Positions 7,663 through 12,156 of a stretch of DNA of 12,156 bases are shown here, in pieces. The notes under the pieces were generated by a model, which had not been told where the DNA came from, ran no database searches, and saw nothing but the letters and a program-made list of their open reading frames with translations. Each line of letters opens with the position of its first letter. The first letter of the stretch is position 1. The translations under genes and the position numbers were made by a program. The stretch is from DATLYT01 sp035574455. Lineage in GTDB: Bacteria > Bacteroidota > Ignavibacteria > UBA10030. The stretch covers positions 1-12,156 of the forward strand of contig DATLYT010000121.1 of NCBI GenBank assembly GCA_035574455.1, given 5' to 3'.

Positions 7663-7895
7663 GCATAACAGCGGCAACAACGGCGCTCTCCGCCAGAGGC
7701 GGATCGCTCAACGGTTTTGCTCACAATTTGGTTTGCGGCTTCCGCCGCGAGAAGATGAGACGTTTGACCCGCCTGCGCTGACGCTTCCGCCTTCACTGCG
7801 TTCCAGCGGACAGGTCGGCGGGTAGGTTAGTGGCTCTCCGTGCGCTTCGTTTCTGAGCGGCAAAAACTGCGGTGTGGTTGCTGCACACGTTAGGC
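7663..7895 (+). other. attC-like site, long form
   Basis: The left end is GCATAAC (7663-7669), a 4-base spacer, then GCAACAAC (7674-7681). The right end is GTTGCTGC (7877-7884), a 4-base spacer, then GTTAGGC (7889-7895), which fits the R' consensus GTTRRRY exactly. The inner arms pair 7 of 8 plus one mismatch, and GGCGCTC (7682-7688) with GAGCGGC (7855-7861) extends the pairing 6 of 7. The total of 233 bases exceeds the usual 57-141 of attC sites; extra internal hairpins (7689-7703; GCGGC/GCCGC at 7735-7748) may account for the excess. The 289-base gap between genes holds nothing else I can support. Confidence 0.45.
7689..7703. repeat. Short palindrome TCCGCC-AGA-GGCGGA
   Basis: A perfect 6-bp stem with a 3-base loop. 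The same arms recur at 9875-9889 with loop TCC, also downstream of a cassette gene, suggesting a dispersed intergenic palindrome. Confidence 0.65.
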
Positions 7896-7927
7896 GCCAT
7901 GCGGCAGCATATTGAATTAAAGACGTC

Positions 7928-8893
7928 ATGGATCTAGAGAAAACCTTCTACGAAATGTCTCTCCACGAGATTGACAGATACATCGCAGAATCTCAAGAGG
8001 AGAATCTCAACCTTGACTTCAAGGTCATTAACCGCCCCGACCTGACTCATGCAGACGACAAAAAGAACCTGTCGAAGGCTCTTTCTGGTTTTGCCAACTC
8101 CAGCGGCGGCCTAATTCTTTGGGGTATCGATGCACGTAAGAACGCAGATGGTATCAACTGTGCCTCCGGAAAAAAAGAAATCAAGCCATTGTCCCTATTC
8201 ATTTCAAGGCTCAATGAACTTACCGGTGAAGCTGTCAATCCTTCCGTGCCCGCTGTAAGGCACCGTCCAATTCCCTTGGATTCGGATTCCGGCTTCGCTA
8301 TCACAATCGTCCCTGAAAGTGATTCAGGTCCGCATATGGCAAAGCTCGGCGAAGACCGATACTACAAAAGAAGTGGCGACAGCTTCTACAGAATGGAACA
8401 CTACGACATTCAGGACATGTTCGGCCGCCGCAGGAGACCTCAATTGAAGTTAGCCACGAAATTTGGTTTTGCTGGAGGGGGATCAAGTGGAGGCGAGAAA
8501 TACGTAAACGTTCAAGTCACCTATGCTCTTGAGAACTTCGGAAGGGGTGCTGCGAAAGCCCCCTTACTAGCGCTAAAGTTGAAGAGCAAGCATAAACTGT
8601 CTGAATATGGAATAGATGGCAACGGCAATTTTGGACTTGACAGGTTACCACATGCACATGGCTCCTTGGATTATCTTTTTGGTGGTTCGTCCGTGACGGT
8701 AATTCATCCTGGCACCTATCGAGAAGTTTGCGCTGTTTCGATAAGAGTGGATCAGGAATCTCAACAGGTGGATGATCTCATCGTCGAGTACCTTATTGCA
8801 TCCGAAGACATCAGAGCCGAATCAGGAGAGCACATCACCACCAAGAGCCAGATAGTCGCTTTTGCACAAACTCAATTCAGTAAGATTGGATGA
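7928..8893 (+). CDS. Schlafen AlbA_2 domain protein
   Basis: A 321-residue protein. Residues about 15-165 form an AlbA_2 (Schlafen-type) domain: EENLNLDFK (24-32), then SKALSGFANSSGGLILWGID (49-68), the family's most conserved block, and RYYKRSGDSFYRM further on. Residues after about 175 are an unrecognised, beta-rich C-terminal region with a glycine/serine linker (FAGGGSSGGE). E25, D30 and D68 occupy positions comparable to the acidic triad of the Schlafen tRNA/rRNA-cleaving nuclease core (inference by motif spacing only). Bacterial AlbA_2 proteins are otherwise annotated as ATP-binding or DNA-binding and turn up in defence and accessory regions. ATG 7928 lies 33 bases after GTTAGGC; only a weak AAAG precedes it. 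No signal peptide, so cytoplasmic. Gene of the second candidate cassette. Confidence 0.8.
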   Translation: MDLEKTFYEMSLHEIDRYIAESQEENLNLDFKVINRPDLTHADDKKNLSKALSGFANSSGGLILWGIDARKNADGINCASGKKEIKPLSLFISRLNELTGEAVNPSVPAVRHRPIPLDSDSGFAITIVPESDSGPHMAKLGEDRYYKRSGDSFYRMEHYDIQDMFGRRRRPQLKLATKFGFAGGGSSGGEKYVNVQVTYALENFGRGAAKAPLLALKLKSKHKLSEYGIDGNGNFGLDRLPHAHGSLDYLFGGSSVTVIHPGTYREVCAVSIRVDQESQQVDDLIVEYLIASEDIRAESGEHITTKSQIVAFAQTQFSKIG

Positions 8894-8920
8894 ACTGATC
8901 TTCACATAATACTGCACGAC

Positions 8921-9065
8921 GGCTAACGACGGCACAAAGTCGCTCACACATCTGTGAAGGCTGAACGAAAGGCTTATGATTGCCCGATACAAAATGTTCG
9001 CTACATGCCGCCTCATTCCGTTACACTGCATTCGCGGCACGTCTTTGTTACCGTAGACGTTATGC
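8921..9065 (+). other. attC-like site between the AlbA_2 and PEGA genes
   Basis: The left end GGCTAAC (8921-8927) is followed by arms ACGG (8929-8932) and ACAAAG (8934-8939). These pair with CCGT (9051-9054) and CTTTGT (9043-9048) near the right end GTTATGC (9059-9065). At 145 bases it is close to the normal attC range. The left box is one base off the complement of this cassette's own 5' end (GTTAGGC). The remaining sequence of this gap shows no gene. Confidence 0.45.
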
Positions 9066-9093
9066 GTAATGCCCCTTAACCATTTGCACGCTT

Positions 9094-9810
9094 ATGTCAA
9101 CCAAACCATTACAGACACTCTTGTTTCTCTACTGTCTCACTGTTCCGGGTTGTGCTACCATTCTCAAAGGTTCACTTGAGCGAGTTGATTTTGGCTCTGA
9201 CCCATCCGCGGCACAAGTAAGCATCAATGGCTACACTGTGGGAACAACTCCACTACAACTGCAACTCGAATCACAAAAGACGTACTTCATCGAATTCGCG
9301 AAGCCGGGTTATCGGACGAAAACAGTTGTGCTCAACGGTTCTGTTGCTGGCGGTTGGGTTATCTTGGATATCCTTTTCGGCGTTCTACCACTAGCTGTTG
9401 ACGCTGCAACAGGCAGTTGGTACAACTTGGAGACTAACACTGTCTATGCAGTCCTTGAGTCCCAACAAGGAGAGAGCAAAGCAGAAGTCCTAACCGACAG
9501 CTTAAACATACAACACACTGAGCCACTACCATCTCACTTTGAACTCACTCTCACTTCGGAAGAAGTCAAGATGATCCTTGGGGGCAAAGTTGCGCTCACT
9601 TTCGTCCATCGACCATTCTGGACATCGAAGCTAGCGGTCGGCGGTGCAAGCGGGATCGGAAAGAATCTGGCAAATCTTACTCCTGCTACTTCTATTGAAG
9701 TTTCCAAAGATGAAATATTCTACCTACAAATCGAACCTGGTATTCTGTATCGCGTAGAGGTCTCGCAACAGGTCAGTCGTCGCATCACACTACAGTTCTT
9801 CAGAATGTAA
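9094..9810 (+). CDS. PEGA-domain lipoprotein
   Basis: A 238-residue putative lipoprotein. The signal sequence ends in a lipobox-like TVPGC with C20 as the lipidated cysteine, followed by ATILKG. Residues about 31-80 are a PEGA domain, seen in PSAAQVSINGYTVGTTPL and IEFAKPGYRTKTVVL, a small beta-sandwich found in surface-associated proteins. A conserved hydrophobic hairpin follows (GGWVILDILFGVLPLAVDAATGSWYNL, read across 86-112), a pattern that often accompanies this domain. The C-terminal 110 residues are not recognised. Likely anchored in the outer or inner membrane; its role is unknown, and envelope or polysaccharide binding is only a guess. ATG 9094 begins 28 bases after the GTTATGCG octamer, with no clear ribosome site. 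Confidence 0.82.
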   Translation: MSTKPLQTLLFLYCLTVPGCATILKGSLERVDFGSDPSAAQVSINGYTVGTTPLQLQLESQKTYFIEFAKPGYRTKTVVLNGSVAGGWVILDILFGVLPLAVDAATGSWYNLETNTVYAVLESQQGESKAEVLTDSLNIQHTEPLPSHFELTLTSEEVKMILGGKVALTFVHRPFWTSKLAVGGASGIGKNLANLTPATSIEVSKDEIFYLQIEPGILYRVEVSQQVSRRITLQFFRM

Positions 9811-9817
9811 GATACGG

Positions 9818-9865
9818 GGCACAACGCCCAACAGGCGCAAGCACCTTGCTCCCATTGTTTGTGCC
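9818..9865. other. Compact attC-like hairpin
   Basis: A 48-base element with attC architecture. Outer arms GGCACAA (9818-9824) and TTGTGCC (9859-9865) pair perfectly. Inner arms GGCGCAAG (9834-9841) and CTTGCTCC (9845-9852) pair 7 of 8 around a CAC loop, and an unpaired spacer separates the two stems. The box GCACAAC (9819-9825) is one base off the complement of the PEGA cassette's 5' end. It starts 8 bases after the PEGA stop. An ordinary bidirectional terminator between convergent genes is the main alternative. Confidence 0.5.
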
Positions 9866-9874
9866 AAAGGCGCT

Positions 9875-9889
9875 TCCGCCTCCGGCGGA
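9875..9889. repeat. Short palindrome TCCGCC-TCC-GGCGGA
   Basis: Same 6-bp arms as 7689-7703 with a different loop. It lies between the convergent PEGA gene and the toxin gene and could also help end transcription from both sides, although no T-run follows. Confidence 0.6.
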
Positions 9890-9952
9890 GATATGGCTCG
9901 ATTGAAGCTAAGGTAAAGAAATAGTCTCGACTGCGTCGGGGTAAAACGAGGG

Positions 9953-10261
9953 TCACAGCAGGCTCAGATAATCTCGGGCACCGTGAAGTATGCGATGTAC
10001 GTAGACGGTCTGCTCTTCGATTGTGTAGAAAATGAGGTAGTTCTCTACGACGAGGTAGCGATATCCCAATCTGAGTAGGTCTTCATCGTTTGGGATTCGT
10101 CCCAGATGCGGGTTCTTGGAAAGCAGTTGCAGGTTCTTCTCTATTCTTGTTGCCAACGCTTCAGCAGCTGAAGGTCTGTCAGCTGCAATATAAGTGACAA
10201 TTTCGGTCAGGTCTTCTTCAGCCCCACGTAGGAGCCGAATACCATACTTAGGCCGACTCAC
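9953..10261 (-). CDS. ParE/RelE-family toxin of a type II toxin-antitoxin pair
   Basis: A 102-residue basic protein of the ParE/RelE superfamily (plasmid stabilisation type). Diagnostic features: the N-terminal GAEEDLTEIVTYIA helix (13-26), NPHLGRIPN (about 51-59), YLIFYTIEEQ in the core strand, and the terminal block VHRILHGARDYLSLL typical of ParE-like members. By family it would poison gyrase (ParE) or cleave ribosome-bound mRNA (RelE); the HGARD ending favours ParE-like, but this does not settle the target. The start is GTG at 10261, overlapping the antitoxin's last codons by 14 bases, so translation is coupled to the antitoxin. No strong ribosome site of its own. Confidence 0.88.
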   Translation of the reverse strand: MSRPKYGIRLLRGAEEDLTEIVTYIAADRPSAAEALATRIEKNLQLLSKNPHLGRIPNDEDLLRLGYRYLVVENYLIFYTIEEQTVYVHRILHGARDYLSLL

Positions 10262-10520
10262 GGATGCGCTTTCGAAGGTCTTTCATCACCTGAGAAAGTG
10301 TACGACCTTTGTCGCCGTTTGCCCGTTGAGCCTGAGCGACCGCAAGCTTGCTGAACAGGTCGATCTTGAGTTGAAGTTTACTATATTGAGCCATCGACAT
10401 CACCACCATATCACCTTCACCATTTCGGGTGATGAAAATCGGCTCATCAGATTTGTGGGCAAGGTCTGAGATTTCATTGGCTTTGTTTCTCAGATCCGAA
10501 ATCGGTTTGATGATTGGCAT
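10248..10520 (-). CDS. Phd/YefM-family antitoxin
   Basis: A 90-residue antitoxin gene placed before its toxin. The N-terminal DNA-binding fold is shown by PISDLRNKANEISDLAHKSDEPIFITRNGEGDMVVMS (5-42 region), the standard Phd/YefM pattern; the charged C-terminal half (LSQVMKDLRKRIRESA) is the expected toxin-binding tail. The start codon at 10520 has GGAG six bases upstream. Members of this family bind their own promoter, alone and more tightly with the toxin, so autorepression is expected. Unlike the three preceding genes it has an evident promoter of its own, as is usual for toxin-antitoxin genes carried in cassette arrays. Confidence 0.88.
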   Translation of the reverse strand: MPIIKPISDLRNKANEISDLAHKSDEPIFITRNGEGDMVVMSMAQYSKLQLKIDLFSKLAVAQAQRANGDKGRTLSQVMKDLRKRIRESA

Positions 10521-10545
10521 CGCATACTCCAGAAATTGTTCATAG

Positions 10546-10577
10546 CAAAATTATATCATTTAACCGATAATGTCAAA
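10546..10577 (-). promoter_or_regulatory. Promoter of the toxin-antitoxin operon, Bacteroidota-like or sigma70
   Basis: Read on the minus strand, TTTG (10577-10574) and TAATTTTG (10553-10546) are separated by 20 bases, matching the Bacteroidota -33/-7 pattern TTTG...TAnnTTTG. The same stretch also reads as TTGACA-N15-TATAAT for sigma70, with a spacer two bases short. It lies 26 bases before the antitoxin start, and its AT-rich half-sites are a likely place for Phd-type autorepression. Confidence 0.65.
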
Positions 10578-10581
10578 TAAC

Positions 10582-10600
10582 GGCGCCCTTTGGCTAACAG
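10582..10600. other. Inverted arm / R''-like box beyond the toxin-antitoxin pair
   Basis: GGCGCCCTTTGGCTAACAG is the near reverse complement of the sequence at 9857-9873 (GTTTGTGCCAAAGGCGC) on the other side of the toxin-antitoxin pair. It contains GGCTAAC (10592-10598), the same heptamer as the left box of the site at 8921. No matching right half follows. The remaining DNA to 10747 shows no gene. Confidence 0.35.
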
Positions 10601-10747
10601 AACCTCTATTGAAAGTCAGGTGAGATAGGAAGCAAGCCGATGCACGTCTCGACAGAAAACGTCGGGATGTCTTCAGCGAGGCTCGTGGAGGGATGAGTTC
10701 TTCGCCTGCCTGACTTCGTCGTTCAGCCGGGCTGGCAAGTGGGCAAG

Positions 10748-12136
10748 CTACACGGTCTGCGAGTACAGCGGCTTTTGTTGTTCGCGCGTCGAGGTGTACG
10801 CATCAAAGCAGAGGGCGATGTTCCGCAGGACGTACCGGCCGGCTCCCACCACCTGGATCGTGGAGAGCGACTGTTGCACTAACCCCTCGTTGATAAACTC
10901 CTGCAGCATATCGAGCGACCGGTCAAAGTACTCATCGAACATGATCCCGAACCTCCGTTCGACCTCCCCCTTGTCCACCTCGAGGTCACACATTAGCCTC
11001 ATGATCACAAACTTCCGAATCTCATCATCCTTCGACATCCGGTAGCCGAGCTTTGTGGCAAACTGGCCGCGTTCCGCCGCCTCGAGATAGAGCGGCAGGG
11101 TCTTCGCGTTCTGCGCGTACACATTGCCAAAGTGGGAGATCGAGGAAAGTCCGAAGCCGTACAAGTCCGCTCCCGCCTTTGTGGAGTAACCCTGGAAGTT
11201 CCTGTGGAGCGTTTTCGCTTTCTGCGCGATGGCAAGCTCGTCGTCCGGACGCGCAAAGTGATCCATGCCGATGTACTCGTATCCTGCCCGCCCCAGTGTC
11301 TCAATCGTCGAGTGAAGCAACTGGAGTTTCATCTCCGGCGAGGGGAGATCTTCCGGGTGCAGCAGTTTTTGGTGCGGTTTCATCCACGGTACGTAAGCAA
11401 AGTTGAAAACAGCAATCCGGTTTGGCGCAAGCTCCACAATCTTCTGAAGCGTTTTCCCAAAGGTCTCCACATTCTGGAGAGGCAATCCATAAATCAGGTC
11501 GATGTTGATCTGGTCGATGCCCAATTGTCTTGACCACATCATGGCATCGCGCGTCAGGCTCTCCGGCTGAATTCTGTTGACCGCGCGCTGCACCCGCTCG
11601 TCAAAATCCTGCACGCCCAAGCTCAACCGGTTAACGCCGCTCTCCTTGAACGCCTCCAGATGCTCGAATCGCAACCCCCGCGGGTCAATCTCGACACTAA
11701 ACTCCGCATCAGGAGCGACATGGAACAGCTCTTTGACAAATCCCGCCAGCTCGCGAATTTCATCCGGCTCGAGATACGACGGCGTCCCTCCGCCCCAATG
11801 AATCTGTTCGACGCGTCGCTCCTTCTTCACATACCATGCCCACTTGGCGATTTCCTGCTTGAGGGCGTTGAGGTAACGACGAATCTGCGACCGATCCTTC
11901 GTAATGAACGTCGTGCAGCCGCAGAAATAGCAGAGCGTATCGCAGAAGGGGATGTGGATGTAGAGCGAGAGCGGCTTGGCGTTCTCGTCGTTATTGAGGA
12001 TGAGGTCGACCTCCAACCGTCGTGCATCATACTCGGCATGGAACGCAGGCGCCGGGGGATAACTCGTGTAGCGCGGCCCCGGCCTGGCAAATCGTTTCAG
12101 AAGGTCGATGTTGAGACTGGACTGCTTCGCGGGCAT
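10748..12136 (-). CDS. hemN: Oxygen-independent coproporphyrinogen III oxidase (coproporphyrinogen dehydrogenase)
   Basis: A complete 462-residue radical SAM enzyme that turns coproporphyrinogen III into protoporphyrinogen IX by two oxidative decarboxylations, the anaerobic route in heme synthesis; cytoplasmic. The N-terminus has the HemN-specific RPGPRYTSYPPAP (18-30). The cluster-binding motif is C65-x3-C69-x2-C72 followed by G-C74, the CxxxCxxCxC of true HemN rather than of HemW-like relatives. HWGGGTPS (113-120) and VEIDPR (148-153) are the radical SAM glycine and S-adenosylmethionine-binding segments, and the C-terminal HemN domain (about 360-450) is full length. AAAGGAG (12143-12149 on the minus strand) precedes the ATG. 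The 227-base gap to the toxin-antitoxin pair suggests an independent unit. GC and codon style match the left block. Confidence 0.95.
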   Translation of the reverse strand: MPAKQSSLNIDLLKRFARPGPRYTSYPPAPAFHAEYDARRLEVDLILNNDENAKPLSLYIHIPFCDTLCYFCGCTTFITKDRSQIRRYLNALKQEIAKWAWYVKKERRVEQIHWGGGTPSYLEPDEIRELAGFVKELFHVAPDAEFSVEIDPRGLRFEHLEAFKESGVNRLSLGVQDFDERVQRAVNRIQPESLTRDAMMWSRQLGIDQINIDLIYGLPLQNVETFGKTLQKIVELAPNRIAVFNFAYVPWMKPHQKLLHPEDLPSPEMKLQLLHSTIETLGRAGYEYIGMDHFARPDDELAIAQKAKTLHRNFQGYSTKAGADLYGFGLSSISHFGNVYAQNAKTLPLYLEAAERGQFATKLGYRMSKDDEIRKFVIMRLMCDLEVDKGEVERRFGIMFDEYFDRSLDMLQEFINEGLVQQSLSTIQVVGAGRYVLRNIALCFDAYTSTREQQKPLYSQTV

Positions 12137-12156
12137 AGCTCTCTCCTTTCGTGCGT

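Larger units (their letters stand above)
6659..9865 (+). mobile_element. Candidate integron-type gene cassette array (three cassettes)
   Basis: Proposed cassettes are 6660-7889 (protease), 7890-9059 (AlbA_2 protein) and 9060 to about 9857 (PEGA lipoprotein). Each holds one gene without a recognisable promoter or strong ribosome binding site, all in the same direction, and ends in an attC-like structure. In excised circular cassettes the R' box (G plus the first six bases) must pair with the R'' box. Here GTTATGC/GCATAAC match 7/7, GTTAGGC/GGCTAAC 6/7 and GTTATGC/GCACAAC 6/7. The gene contents are unrelated to each other and to the flanks, and GC is lower. No functional integron integrase is visible, so this may be a relic, an array fragment or a CALIN-type cluster. 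The inference rests on short motifs. Confidence 0.45.

Noticed and set aside
10647..10667. Hairpin TCTCGAC/GTCGGGA as the hemN terminator
   Set aside because: The stem contains a wobble, the loop is 7 bases, it lies 80 bases past the stop and no T-run follows on the minus strand.

Overview
The window reads as chromosomal DNA of an uncultured or little-studied bacterium, most likely in or near the Bacteroidota/Ignavibacteriota (FCB) group. The hints are exported amidohydrolase and serine hydrolase families common there, a promoter ahead of the toxin-antitoxin pair that fits the Bacteroidota -33/-7 pattern, and a PEGA-domain lipoprotein. This placement is an inference from style, not a database result. 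No rRNA, tRNA or CRISPR array was seen.

Left block (1-6013, all + strand, visibly GC-rich; 58% in the sampled line 4801-4860). Two tandem paralogous exported amidohydrolases overlap by 4 bases: the first keeps every metal-binding residue, the second has lost all of them except one histidine. After a 336-base spacer full of short inverted repeats comes a tightly packed ABC-2 exporter (ATPase and permease overlapping by one base), followed 11 bases later by an exported class C beta-lactamase-fold serine hydrolase.

Middle block (6014-10600, lower GC; 47% in the sampled line 6781-6840). It starts with a strong sigma70-like promoter and a truncated tyrosine-recombinase fragment. Then come unrelated single genes: a trypsin-like protease, a Schlafen AlbA_2-domain protein, a PEGA lipoprotein, and on the opposite strand a Phd/ParE-type toxin-antitoxin pair. 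The DNA between the genes has the signature expected of integron gene cassettes. The first bases of each cassette (G|TTATGC, G|TTAGGC, G|TTATGC) are the complement of the R''-like box near that same cassette's 3' end, with 7/7, 6/7 and 6/7 matches, and attC-like paired arms lie between the boxes. I read this as a candidate, probably immobilised, cassette array beside a dead recombinase.

Right block (10748-12136, - strand): a complete hemN-type oxygen-independent coproporphyrinogen III oxidase with its own strong ribosome binding site. It belongs to heme synthesis and is unrelated to the array.

Most noteworthy: (1) the candidate cassette array with self-complementary cassette ends; (2) the active/inactive amidohydrolase pair; (3) the AlbA_2 protein with acidic residues placed like the Schlafen RNase triad; (4) the toxin-antitoxin module bounded by imperfect inverted arms.
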